Below, piece after piece: positions 34,144 to 42,946 of a stretch of DNA of 64,000 bases. The stretch is taken from contig CALFER010000038.1 in NCBI GenBank assembly GCA_937951895.1, positions 62,001 through 126,000 on the forward strand. Reading direction: 5' to 3'. The translations under genes and the position numbers were made by a program. Each line of letters opens with the position of its first letter. The first letter of the stretch is position 1. The notes under the pieces were generated by a model. That model was not told the DNA's origin and did not search any database. It was given only the letters and a program-made list of their open reading frames with translations. The stretch is from an uncultured bacterium. Its GTDB lineage: Bacteria > CSSED10-310 > CALFER01.

Positions 34144-35322
34144 TCAACCGGAAATCCGGGCGGCCTCCGCCACCACCCGATCGATCTCGGAAGCCGTCAC
34201 CAATCGAGTCTGAATGTTCCTTCGACTGGGGTGATAGCACGCGATGACCACCGGGAGCCCCTCACCCGGCGAAACGGTCCGGCCGTGGTGGAATTCCGGC
34301 ACGCGAGCATGCGGGTTCAGTATGCGGAAAACGGATCGGAAGGACAGGACTCCGAGAGCCAGAATCGTGTTCAGTCGATGCAATGTCTGAAGTTCCAACG
34401 CCAGAAACGCCTCACAACGACGAATCTCCCGGGTTTCCGGTTTGTTTTCGGGCGGCACACATTTCACGCAATTGGTGATGAAGACATCGTCGAGAGCCAG
34501 TCCATCGCCCCGATGTGAAGGCGACGGACGATTGCTCCTGTCGATCGCATGCAGCGCCCGATACAGGATTTCCCCGGCATAATCGCCCGTAAACGGTCGA
34601 CCGGTCCGGTTCGCACCATGCGCTCCGGGAGCGAGGCCGACGATAGCCAGACGCGCAGCGGGGTCACCGAAACCAGGCACAGGACGATTCCAGTACGCTG
34701 CGCCTGCATGATGACGATCGGGTTGGATCGACGAGCGAAAACGGGCGAGACGCGGACAGGCATTACATCCCAGAATCGACTGGATCGGATACCGGAGCAG
34801 CGTTGGAGTGCGACCCGCGAGTGAAGACTGGTAAAGGGACAGTTCATATCGGAAGTTCGGTGTCAGCTCGCCCGACTTTGCCATCCGCTCCAGCGTGTCG
34901 AAGTCGAAAAACGCAACCCGATCGATCTCGTCCGGCGCACACCCGAACGGCCCCTCCGACTGAGCCAGAAATGTCGTGACATCCTCGGATTCGAGATCCG
35001 ACAGCCAGAGATAGTTGTGGAGCGGGGGGAACGATTCGGGTTGGATCCCGAGTTCCTCGCGGCACTCACGCCGGGCCGCATCGAGAGGCGATTCGCCCGG
35101 GTCGAGATGTCCGCCGACGGACGTATCCCATTTCCCGGGCTGAATGTCCTTCGAAGCGGATCGTTTCTGCGCGAGGATTCTGCCGGAGGCATCGGTCACG
35201 AGCACATGGACGACGCGATGCGTGAGTGCCGGATTGCCGTGACATTCGGAGCGCAGGCGCGGTTCGAGAAGTCGCCCGTCGGCATCGACACAAACCAGAT
35301 ACTCGCCATGAGCCGCCGCCAT
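34144..35322 (-). CDS. Nudix hydrolase fused to family 5-type uracil-DNA glycosylase
   Basis: 392 residues from MAAAHG with AAGGAG seven bases upstream. Residues 1-180 are an IDI-like Nudix domain; the Nudix box is GGHLDPGESPLDAARRECREELGI reading GX5EX7REXXEEXG (20 or fewer shown: PLDAARRECREELGI). Residues about 185-392 are a 4Fe-4S uracil-DNA glycosylase: CNACPRL and NCVKCVPPENKP supply cluster cysteines, GLAPGAHGANRTGRPFTGD is motif A, and CYHPSRRNIQT is motif B. The A in the motif A catalytic position and the preceding spacing fit family 5 (UdgB). The fusion suggests joint cleansing of a damaged nucleotide pool and DNA. Confidence 0.88.
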   Translation of the reverse strand: MAAAHGEYLVCVDADGRLLEPRLRSECHGNPALTHRVVHVLVTDASGRILAQKRSASKDIQPGKWDTSVGGHLDPGESPLDAARRECREELGIQPESFPPLHNYLWLSDLESEDVTTFLAQSEGPFGCAPDEIDRVAFFDFDTLERMAKSGELTPNFRYELSLYQSSLAGRTPTLLRYPIQSILGCNACPRLARFRSSIQPDRHHAGAAYWNRPVPGFGDPAARLAIVGLAPGAHGANRTGRPFTGDYAGEILYRALHAIDRSNRPSPSHRGDGLALDDVFITNCVKCVPPENKPETREIRRCEAFLALELQTLHRLNTILALGVLSFRSVFRILNPHARVPEFHHGRTVSPGEGLPVVIACYHPSRRNIQTRLVTASEIDRVVAEAARISG

Positions 35323-35336
35323 GCAATCTCCTTTCG

Positions 35337-36776
35337 TCACACGCGATTGTATTCTTCCCATATCGTTTCGACGATGTGCCCGAGCCGCTTCGTGCGGATC
35401 GCTTTCCGAATGCCGGAGACGTATCCGCCGGGTCGTCGTGTCATGTCTCTCAGGACGTCAAAAAGAAACGCGGGATAGAGGAAATACCCGCGAATGTTGC
35501 GCCAGAAAAAGGCATTGTCGAATTCCCGGCGGATCGCCTGCATTGAAGCGGCGTCGAGCGAGATCGTGACGGCGGGGGACTCGGTCTGCCGGATGATCCA
35601 TCGTTCGGAAAAATCCGGATCCGCCGGAAGCCATCCCTTCGCCAGCGCTTCGTCGAACAGAACGGATCCCGGGAGCGGGGTCGTGAAGGTCACCACGACA
35701 TGGTCCGGCCGGATCTCCCGCGCCAGCTTCAACGACGCCCGCGCATCCTCGATGGTTTCATCCGGAATGCCGATCATGAAGTTGGCGAGCGTCCTGAGGC
35801 CGACCTTGCGGCAGATCGCGAACGCGCGCCTGACATCGTCCGGATCGCTTCCCTTGCGCAAGCGCCGCAGCATGCGTTCGGAGCCGGATTCGACGCCAAA
35901 TTCGAGTTGCAGACAGCCGCTCCGACGCATCTCGCGGAAGATCCCCTCATCCGCGCGCCGGACGTGCGCCTGACATCCCCATGCCAGACCGGTCTGCCGC
36001 ATGCCGGCGCACAGTTCCAGCAGCCAGTCCCGATCTTCGAGCAGCGTATCGTCCAGAAACCAGATGCCGTCGATCCGATAGCGCCGGATCAGCAGTTCGA
36101 TCTCCGCCATGACGTGGCCCACCGAACGCCGACGCACGCGGCTTCCGAACAATTCCTTCGAGGAGCAGAAAATGCAGCCGAACGGGCAGCCGCGCGATGA
36201 GATGATCGAGGTGGCGCGCCAGAGGAGTTTGCCGCGTATATTGCCCGGCGGCCGGAGATATCGCTCGAAACGCACCGCTTCACGATCAGGGAACGGCAGG
36301 GAATCGAGCGGATCGATCAGGGGCCTCCGCGCGGTTCGAACCAGAATCCCGTCGCGTAAAAACGCAAGCCCGGCGACCTCCTCCGGCGAAAGGCCGCTCC
36401 GCAACGCTTCGGCGACTTCGGGAAAGGTGATCTCCCCCTCACCCAGCACCACGAAATCGAACCCGAATTTTCGCAGCGTCCACTCGGGAAGCGCCGTGGG
36501 ATGGATGCCTCCGCCGACCGTCACAACGCCCGGCAATCGATCCCGGATCCGCTCCTGCAGCGTCAGACCTCGAGCGACCTGGGTGGTGAGCAGGCTCATG
36601 CCGATCAGGTCCGGCTTCGATGCGGCGATCTGATCGATCACGGTCGGATCGCCGGGATCGGGATCCAGCACCGTGATGTCGTGACCGTGCGGCTTGAGGT
36701 TTGCGGCGAGACTCAGGAGGCCGAGCGGCGGATCGGGCGTGTTCCCGGAACGCGGTCTAATCAGGGTGATGCGCAT
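35337..36776 (-). CDS. B12-binding radical SAM protein
   Basis: 479 residues from MRITLIRPR. An N-terminal cobalamin-binding Rossmann domain (about 1-135; GLLSLAANLKPHGHDITVLD and GGGIHPTALPEW) precedes a radical SAM core with CPFGCIFC for the 4Fe-4S cluster and EFGVESGSERMLRRLRKG. The C-terminal 120 residues include a region common in class-B methyltransferase-like enzymes. These proteins often modify lipids, peptides or secondary metabolites. The start overlaps the end of the upstream GT-C-like gene by 20 bases, so they are probably co-transcribed. Substrate unknown. Confidence 0.9.
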   Translation of the reverse strand: MRITLIRPRSGNTPDPPLGLLSLAANLKPHGHDITVLDPDPGDPTVIDQIAASKPDLIGMSLLTTQVARGLTLQERIRDRLPGVVTVGGGIHPTALPEWTLRKFGFDFVVLGEGEITFPEVAEALRSGLSPEEVAGLAFLRDGILVRTARRPLIDPLDSLPFPDREAVRFERYLRPPGNIRGKLLWRATSIISSRGCPFGCIFCSSKELFGSRVRRRSVGHVMAEIELLIRRYRIDGIWFLDDTLLEDRDWLLELCAGMRQTGLAWGCQAHVRRADEGIFREMRRSGCLQLEFGVESGSERMLRRLRKGSDPDDVRRAFAICRKVGLRTLANFMIGIPDETIEDARASLKLAREIRPDHVVVTFTTPLPGSVLFDEALAKGWLPADPDFSERWIIRQTESPAVTISLDAASMQAIRREFDNAFFWRNIRGYFLYPAFLFDVLRDMTRRPGGYVSGIRKAIRTKRLGHIVETIWEEYNRV

Positions 36777-38250
36777 GCGAGGATCTCTCAAGAAGCGGCG
36801 GCGATGCCGAAGCATACACGAGGTCGATCGCCGAGTCATCGGATCGAGTGCCGGGTTCGACATCCGTCACCAGCACTGCGGTCAAGCGGAGCGAATCATA
36901 TCGGTACCGGAGCGCGGCTTCAACCGACCGCGTCCAGACCGGACGGCCGGATTGCAGGTACCGCGTGGCATTCAGATCCCAGACGATCGATTCGAGGGGA
37001 GATTTCTGCGCCTTGATCTGAAACGAACCGGGATCGAACCAGTGACCTCGGAGCGGAAGTTCGTCCCGCGCGATCCGGAGAATGAAGCGGAATGTCGCAT
37101 CCGGTTTCGGATCCGGCACACACGCCTGCGCCGCGACAGCCAACTGCCGGGGCACATCGGCGTTTCGTTTCTGGTGATCGAGTTCGGCGATGGATTGCAG
37201 CGAAAACAGAATCGCCAGCCCCAGCGCGAAGCCCCGCGCGATCCGGCCGGTCGCGGGATGCCGTCGATACAGGGCGGCGACAAGCGATGCCAGCGCAAGA
37301 CTCATTCCGGCGACGGGCGTGTAGAGGTACCACTTGTTGCACAGATTGTGGACCGGCATCAGAAACAGTGCGCTCCAGAGCACGCCGAATCGATACCCGC
37401 GCGGCATGGCCGGAATCAGCGCCAGCACCAGCAACCCCGCGGCAATCCACACTCCGCCGGGAAAAGGATGCGGAACCGTCAGCAACCAGGACAGATTCTG
37501 CGCAATCGTCTCGGCCAGGTCCCCGACCCGGAAATGCTCGACGCTCCGATACCCGCCCATTCCGTGAAAAATCCAGGCCCGGTAGCCGACGTACACGGCC
37601 GTCAGGCAGCCGTACACGAGCCAGCTTCGGAATCGACGGAACCCGGATTCGAGCAGGTCCCAGAGCACGATCCATACCGGGATGGTGACGGCGGTTTCCT
37701 TCGACAGAAGGCCGGCCAGAAGCGCGAGGGAACTCACGAACAGACTCCGGGTATGCGTCAGCAGAACGATCAGTCCCGTGAGAAGAACGGCCTGTTCGGC
37801 GCGGTCGAGTAAAATCCAGAGCGGCTGGGTGACGAGGGGATGCACGCCGAACAGGAGTCCCGCGATGGCGGAGGCATGCGCATCGAGACCCAGCGAACGG
37901 GCGCAGCGGATGAGGAGAAAGACGCATGCGAGGTGGAATGCGAGATTCACCGAGTGCCAGAGCCACACCTGACCGCCGAAAATCAACGCTTCAATGTGGA
38001 ACATGGTGGCCATGAGCGGCCGGAAAGTCTGACTCGCGGCGCGGATGCCGTAATCGCTCAGATCGATGTATCCGCCGTAGAAAACCTCCAGCCATCGGAT
38101 ACGACCGGGGCGGGGCTGCACGAAGAAGCGGACAGTTTCCCAGTCGAACCAGATGAGGAGACTCCGGAACTGAACGGCGATGACCCACAGGGCGATCAGC
38201 AGGCCGGTCGGAGAAAAGCGGGAGCGGTATGTGGCGAATCGTCGAGACAT
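36757..38250 (-). CDS. polytopic membrane protein, GT-C glycosyltransferase-like
   Basis: 497 residues from MSRRFAT; longer upstream reading is rejected because it lacks hydrophobic or family-like content. About ten transmembrane segments run from residue 15 to 360. The pattern HPLVTQPLWILLDRAEQ and then LLSKETAVTIPVWI resembles the TMTC/PMT-type GT-C membrane glycosyltransferases, which use a lipid-linked sugar donor. The final 125 residues are soluble. An Asp-rich catalytic loop is not clearly visible, so assignment is by architecture. GC content is higher here and in the next gene than around. Confidence 0.7.
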   Translation of the reverse strand: MSRRFATYRSRFSPTGLLIALWVIAVQFRSLLIWFDWETVRFFVQPRPGRIRWLEVFYGGYIDLSDYGIRAASQTFRPLMATMFHIEALIFGGQVWLWHSVNLAFHLACVFLLIRCARSLGLDAHASAIAGLLFGVHPLVTQPLWILLDRAEQAVLLTGLIVLLTHTRSLFVSSLALLAGLLSKETAVTIPVWIVLWDLLESGFRRFRSWLVYGCLTAVYVGYRAWIFHGMGGYRSVEHFRVGDLAETIAQNLSWLLTVPHPFPGGVWIAAGLLVLALIPAMPRGYRFGVLWSALFLMPVHNLCNKWYLYTPVAGMSLALASLVAALYRRHPATGRIARGFALGLAILFSLQSIAELDHQKRNADVPRQLAVAAQACVPDPKPDATFRFILRIARDELPLRGHWFDPGSFQIKAQKSPLESIVWDLNATRYLQSGRPVWTRSVEAALRYRYDSLRLTAVLVTDVEPGTRSDDSAIDLVYASASPPLLERSSHAHHPD

Positions 38251-38329
38251 GCGCGGAGTGTATCCGGAAGCGATCCGGACGGCAAGATCGGGGATCGGAT
38301 TCGAGCGCTGTCGATTCAGTGACTCGCGG

Positions 38330-40873
38330 CTACTCCGGACCGATGCTGAATTCCTGCTGCCAGATCGGACCCATAACTTCCGAGAGATCCGGGCTGAGAA
38401 GCGCGCCATAGAGATGAAGCGATTCGATTGAGAAGGTGATCGGATCGGTGAAGTTGAAATGCAGGATCGGAACCGTCGTCCAGCCGGATGGGACGGAAAG
38501 GGGTTCGAAATCAAATGTCTGAGACCAGGAGGGGTGGAAGAAATACTCACCCTGTATCTCGAGGCATGAAACGACAACGGCGGAATCCAGCGGCTCGGAG
38601 GGATTACAGATTTCCAGATCGAACAGGAACGGCATCCCGGACGTGAAATGCGTTGCATTCAGAGTGCCGGTGGTTTCCCATTCCGTGCAATTCGTCTGGT
38701 TATTCGGAGTATGCAGAATCACATCGCCTTCCATGATTCGTGTCTCCACACAGGCAGGTTTCATTCCCCCGGGGAGGCCGAGCAAGGCGGTTTCGACATG
38801 AATATTCGTTCTTCTCCAAACCAATTCGGGAGTCCACGCAGTGTCCTTCTTCCAGATGGTCATCGATTCCATGCCATCCCAACTACCGGCGGCAGAGGTC
38901 CACACCGTATCGTCTGCGGTCACCAGTAAGCCAGGCTGATACATCGTCATCATCGGCGCAATCTGCTCGAAGGACCAACCGGAGTTCGTCCGTGTTGCCT
39001 GGAATAGTGCATTGTATTGAATGAATGCTGCATGCGGGTATTCAAGATCATCGAATACCAGCTTTGCATTGGATAATTGATTGGTCGTGATATCGATCGT
39101 TCGAGTTTCAATTTCCCAACCCGAGTCCCCCAGTGTCCCATAATACATGGCGTTGACTTCCTGCGTACCGATGGATGTTCGACCGATGCTGAAGAAGTGA
39201 ATCGTCCCATCCGGACTTTTTTCCAGATCGACTGTGGCCCCGAATACTTGATCGTATTGCGAACCGAGATCGATCGGTTGATCCACCCATCCGTCGGATG
39301 TATAGAATGCATGTCGCAAGGCAACTCGATTTTCCAGATCCGACTGGAAGTAGACAGCATGGGGCGATCCGTCCATCGAGTAGACGAGTTTTCGTGAACA
39401 AGTTGTTTCCGTCACATGTCGCACAAGCTGACGTGACCAAACTCCGTCTTTCCGTTCCCATAGAAACAGATCAAACGCGGATGTCCCATCAAAAAACTGA
39501 AGCAGTATTCCGATGTTTCCGAAGGGATCCAGGGCGATATCGATTTCGTCCGTATTACTAACCCCGTCCTGAAGGGTATGGATCTGAGAAACATCAGACT
39601 CACGAGTCGCGATTTTCAATTGTGAAGGAGTGAGGAACGCACAATAAATCGTGCCGTCGGGATCGGCGCAGGCAGAGGCTGCGCGAATCTGTCCCCCTCC
39701 CGATTTAATGTGTGTCAATGTCCAACCGTCCGTTCCTTTCATCCCATAGTACAACATCTGATCATCTTCCACGTTTCGATGCACCACGATGGCGGTCTGC
39801 AGAAATCCCGATCGATCATATCCGGCAGCAATCGATCCCCCCTCACCGGTTTCAAGAATCCGAGTCTCGGAGTTCCAGTTGTCACCGACTTTCCAAGCCT
39901 GCACGAGATTCTGTCCGGATGAAAAGAACAGGTGCGACGTGTCGGTCTCGTCGATCAGCAGTTCCGCTCCCGGATCCGATATCTCCATCACGCCATCGAA
40001 GGGGTACCCGCTGATCCATCCGGATGAGGTGCGCGTTCCGTAGAGCAGTCGAATCGGTCCGCCACGCGCGCCGTACGACGCGAGAACCCGGGGTTGTCCG
40101 GACGAGTCCTTCACGAGTCTGATCGAAGTGAACTTCTGGAAGATGTCGAGTGTCTCTATTGTTTCCGGGGTGCCGTTCGCCACAACCGGGCTCATGTAGT
40201 GCAACATGCAGGGACTCCCCGATGTCGCATACCAGGCACTGAAGGCTATTCCGAGAACCCCCGGAGAGGTCTCCATCACGGCGATATTGTCAAAAAGGGT
40301 CGAAGCGGTGTACACAACTTCGGACTGTAAACCCGAAGGAGTGGTGTAAAGGTGCATCAGATCCACGTGTAACGACTCGATCAGCTTCATGTAAAACACA
40401 TGAATGCACCCTGTCGAGTCCTTGAAAAAACCGACATTTTCAATGCATTGACCGGACGAATCGAGTGTCGCTGTATTCCAGGCCGAACCCGTGAATATCG
40501 CCAGTTTGACGGATCGGGTTGACAGATCGGTGAACACAATGATGGGATGATCCGAGTCGTCGAGCAGAGCACTCAGACCGGAAGCCGGAGATTCGCTGAT
40601 CTCGTAAGTGATCCACTCGTTTCCCGAATGATACATCGCCTGCACCGTGTCACCGGAGAGGAAAATCCAGGGATTGTTCTGAGCATCGAACAGGAGCGTA
40701 TTCTGACCGGACAGTTCGAAGTTGTCCTGCCTGAAGAGATACTCTGAAGACCAGTTCGTCGAGGCCTGAACGTTTCCCATGATCGATGTCAGGCATGTAA
40801 ACAGAACAAGGCAAATGAAAACGAACCGGGCATGCGTGGATGGAAATACACACAATCCCAACATCGATTTCAT
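38330..40873 (-). CDS. large secreted beta-propeller-like protein with shared C-terminal domain, second paralogue
   Basis: 847 residues from MKSMLG with a GGAGG site. A signal peptide is followed by repeated blades such as DSTGCIHVFYMKL, DPFGNIGILLQFFD, SPDGTIHFFSIGR and DDLEYPHAAFIQYN. Its layout and C-terminal domain (GMPFLFDLEICNPSEP, EYFFHPSWS, LHFNFTD, LHLYGALLS) match the protein at 25905-28358, so the two are paralogues despite low overall identity. No catalytic motif recognised. Confidence 0.85.
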   Translation of the reverse strand: MKSMLGLCVFPSTHARFVFICLVLFTCLTSIMGNVQASTNWSSEYLFRQDNFELSGQNTLLFDAQNNPWIFLSGDTVQAMYHSGNEWITYEISESPASGLSALLDDSDHPIIVFTDLSTRSVKLAIFTGSAWNTATLDSSGQCIENVGFFKDSTGCIHVFYMKLIESLHVDLMHLYTTPSGLQSEVVYTASTLFDNIAVMETSPGVLGIAFSAWYATSGSPCMLHYMSPVVANGTPETIETLDIFQKFTSIRLVKDSSGQPRVLASYGARGGPIRLLYGTRTSSGWISGYPFDGVMEISDPGAELLIDETDTSHLFFSSGQNLVQAWKVGDNWNSETRILETGEGGSIAAGYDRSGFLQTAIVVHRNVEDDQMLYYGMKGTDGWTLTHIKSGGGQIRAASACADPDGTIYCAFLTPSQLKIATRESDVSQIHTLQDGVSNTDEIDIALDPFGNIGILLQFFDGTSAFDLFLWERKDGVWSRQLVRHVTETTCSRKLVYSMDGSPHAVYFQSDLENRVALRHAFYTSDGWVDQPIDLGSQYDQVFGATVDLEKSPDGTIHFFSIGRTSIGTQEVNAMYYGTLGDSGWEIETRTIDITTNQLSNAKLVFDDLEYPHAAFIQYNALFQATRTNSGWSFEQIAPMMTMYQPGLLVTADDTVWTSAAGSWDGMESMTIWKKDTAWTPELVWRRTNIHVETALLGLPGGMKPACVETRIMEGDVILHTPNNQTNCTEWETTGTLNATHFTSGMPFLFDLEICNPSEPLDSAVVVSCLEIQGEYFFHPSWSQTFDFEPLSVPSGWTTVPILHFNFTDPITFSIESLHLYGALLSPDLSEVMGPIWQQEFSIGPE

Positions 40874-40895
40874 ATCAGGATCCTCCCTCGTCAGA

Positions 40896-40924
40896 ATTAT
40901 ACGAATCATACGGAGCTATGGCAA
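40896..40924 (-). promoter_or_regulatory. promoter of the second propeller-like gene
   Basis: Minus-strand TTGCCA (40919-40924), 17 bp spacer, perfect TATAAT (40896-40901), about 23 bp before the start, leaving a very short leader. Confidence 0.75.
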
Positions 40925-41073
40925 ACCGAGTCAGATCGGAAATGCTCACGATCAGTTACATCCAGCATTTACATCAGCATTCGATCAACCCCGTCACGAC
41001 ATTCATATATTTATTGATCATCACCTGTAAATCACAAAAAGCCTCATCGATATTTATATTTTTAATTTTTCTA

Positions 41074-41102
41074 TTGACTTTTTCAATTTTCGAGATTACT
41101 TT
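41074..41102 (+). promoter_or_regulatory. weak promoter candidate for the SHOCT-like gene
   Basis: TTGACT (41074-41079), 17 bp spacer, TACTTT (41097-41102), within an AT-rich 264 bp divergent gap that contains nothing else I can support. Confidence 0.4.
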
Positions 41103-41137
41103 ATTTATCGTGATGGGATTTCACCAGGAGGAATCAG

Positions 41138-41521
41138 ATGGAAAACGAAAAAACACGCATTTTGAAAATGGTCGAAGCCGGCAAACTGTCGGCCGAAGAA
41201 GCATTCAAACTGATGGATGCCATGAACAGCCCTGCGGCAGCGACCGAGATCGCCGTCAAGGAACCAACCGGGAAGGCGCGGTTTCTGCGAATCCGGGTGT
41301 TCGACAAGAACCGCCAGAAAGCCAAAGTGAATATCTCACTCCCGCTCTTCCTCGTCAGAGGTCTCGCCAAAATCATCCCCGCATCCGCCCAGATGCACCT
41401 GAACGACAAGCAGATCAATCTGGACCAGATCATGTCTCTCGTGGATCAGGCTGCCGGAACCAAACTGATCGAAGTCGATGACGACGACGAAAACGAACGG
41501 GTGGAAATTGTGATCGAGTAG
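41138..41521 (+). CDS. SHOCT/LiaX-N-like small protein
   Basis: 127 residues behind AGGAGG. The N-terminal helix pair (TRILKMVEAGKLSAEEAFKLM) is the short SHOCT/YvlB-type domain that begins many envelope-stress proteins of the LiaX/YvlB kind. The middle part (KARFLRIRVFDKNRQKAKVN) continues the same family, as does the segment on LPLFLVRGLAKIIP. The C-terminus is acidic. Function unproven; it may sense or bind membrane. Confidence 0.72.
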   Translation: MENEKTRILKMVEAGKLSAEEAFKLMDAMNSPAAATEIAVKEPTGKARFLRIRVFDKNRQKAKVNISLPLFLVRGLAKIIPASAQMHLNDKQINLDQIMSLVDQAAGTKLIEVDDDDENERVEIVIE

Positions 41522-41547
41522 CCCGTCGGACAATCAATCCGAACGGG
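41522..41547. terminator. possible bidirectional hairpin between convergent genes
   Basis: CCCGT and CGGA pair with TCCG and ACGGG across a short AT-rich loop, with one bulged base. There is no clear T-run, so efficiency is uncertain. Confidence 0.35.
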
Positions 41548-41549
41548 TC

Positions 41550-42563
41550 TCAGAGTCTGACCGCGGCCCCGCCCCAGGTCAGTCCGCCGCCGAATGCGAC
41601 AAACAACACGGTCTGCCCCGGTTTGATCCGCCCGGTATCGCGCGCTTCCGCAAGAGCGATCGGGATGGACGCAGATGAGGTGTTCCCGATATGCGGCAGA
41701 TTGATGAAGAACTTGCTGTCGTAGTCGATTCCCAGGCGTTTGGCGACGGATTCCAGAATCCGGGTGTTGGCCTGATGCGGTATCACAAGATCGATGTCCT
41801 CAGGAGTCAGATTCCCGTGTTCCAGGGCTTTCTTTGCACTTTCAACCAGATTCGAGACGGCAAACTTATACACTTCGTTGCCCTTCATCTGCACATAATG
41901 CAGTTTCGCATCGATGCTCGCATGCGATGCCGGCATCTCAGTGCCTCCCGCTGGAATCGTGATCAGCTCCTTCTGCCGGCCATCCGATCGGAAGTAGTAC
42001 CCCAGCAATCCATTCCCGTTGCGGGCGGCCCCCATCACCACGGCTCCGGCACCGTCACCGAACAGAACACAGGTCGCCCGGTCTTCCATGTTGATGCATC
42101 GCGAGAGCAATTCACTGCCGACGACGACGACATGTCGGGCAGCCCCGGAAAGAATCAGAGAATTCGCCACGATCATCCCGTAGATGAAGCCGGTGCAGGC
42201 GGCATTGAGATCGAAAGCGGCGGCATTCAACGCACCGATCTTCTCTTGAACGATCACGGCGGTCGACGGGATCTGCCGATCCTGCGTGCAGGTCGCGATA
42301 ATCAGTACATCGATGTCCATAGGTTCCAGACCCGCGTCCCGGATGGCCCGACTCGCCGCACCGGCAGCGAAATCCGAGTTCATTTCAGTGGGTAACGCGA
42401 AATGACGCTCACGAATCCCCGTCCGCTCACGGATCCACTCATCCGACGTTTCAACGATCTGCTCAAAATAATGATTATCCAACACCCGGTCAGGCAATGC
42501 GGAGCCAATTCCCAGAATGGCTGAGCGTGTGATTGACTTCGATGAATTCATCTCTAGTTCCAT
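41550..42563 (-). CDS. fabH: beta-ketoacyl-ACP synthase III
   Basis: 337 residues. It starts fatty acid synthesis by condensing acetyl-CoA with malonyl-ACP. Catalytic residues are visible: Cys in NAACTGFIYG, His in PHQANTRI and Asn in GNTSSAS. Length and overall pattern are typical. The start is either at 42563 or four residues later at MNSSKS; neither has a strong ribosome site. It stands alone, not in a fab cluster, and lies just downstream of a terminator-like hairpin on its own strand (see findings). Confidence 0.95.
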   Translation of the reverse strand: MELEMNSSKSITRSAILGIGSALPDRVLDNHYFEQIVETSDEWIRERTGIRERHFALPTEMNSDFAAGAASRAIRDAGLEPMDIDVLIIATCTQDRQIPSTAVIVQEKIGALNAAAFDLNAACTGFIYGMIVANSLILSGAARHVVVVGSELLSRCINMEDRATCVLFGDGAGAVVMGAARNGNGLLGYYFRSDGRQKELITIPAGGTEMPASHASIDAKLHYVQMKGNEVYKFAVSNLVESAKKALEHGNLTPEDIDLVIPHQANTRILESVAKRLGIDYDSKFFINLPHIGNTSSASIPIALAEARDTGRIKPGQTVLFVAFGGGLTWGGAAVRL

Positions 42564-42579
42564 GGCAATTTGATCCCAT

Positions 42580-42625
42580 AAAAAATAAGCCCGGACGAAG
42601 TAGGTGTTTCCGTGACGCCCGGGCT
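42580..42625 (-). terminator. intrinsic terminator or attenuator 17 bp upstream of fabH
   Basis: On the minus strand AGCCCGG (42619-42625) pairs with CCGGGCT (42588-42594) and is followed by TATTTTTT (about 42580-42587). It terminates the htpX transcript or attenuates fabH. Confidence 0.7.
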
Positions 42626-42714
42626 GGTTTTCGTGTTCCCTGAGATCTTCGAACGAGCCGACGACCTTCGTCGGTGGACCCCACGGCGCCGCGCGGGAAA
42701 AGTTGGTGTGGGGT
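42588..42714 (-). ncRNA. structured untranslated region upstream of fabH, possible leader or small RNA
   Basis: The 383 bp between htpX and fabH have no convincing gene. Within it are two strong hairpins: stem 42678-42684/42708-42714 (ACCCCAC with GTGGGGT) and stem 42658-42664/42668-42674 (CCGACGA with TCGTCGG, 3-base loop), plus the terminator hairpin. Three stems in 130 bases followed by U-tract suggest a structured RNA on the minus strand. It does not match any riboswitch that I know. Strand is inferred from the U-tract. Confidence 0.35.
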
Positions 42715-42946
42715 GTTCCGATCCCGGGATGCCGGAGAAATACTTATTCAATTCTCGTGCCAAGCAATTCGATCCGGTGAATCGCTTAATCTCCGAGCCG
42801 GAATTACAGACACATCCCATTGAGTTCGTAATCTTTTTCAGGTTTCGATATGGAACGGCCCGCCAGCCGCTACCGAGACCTGAGGTGTGTCAATCGCGCA
42901 ACGCCATGCGCAGAAGCGCGAAGCATCGTTCGCAGCGATCTGTCTC

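Noticed and set aside
38251..38658. N-terminal extension of the GT-C-like gene
   Set aside because: Serine- and arginine-rich, no membrane content, and antisense to the propeller protein's reading; true start is at 38250.
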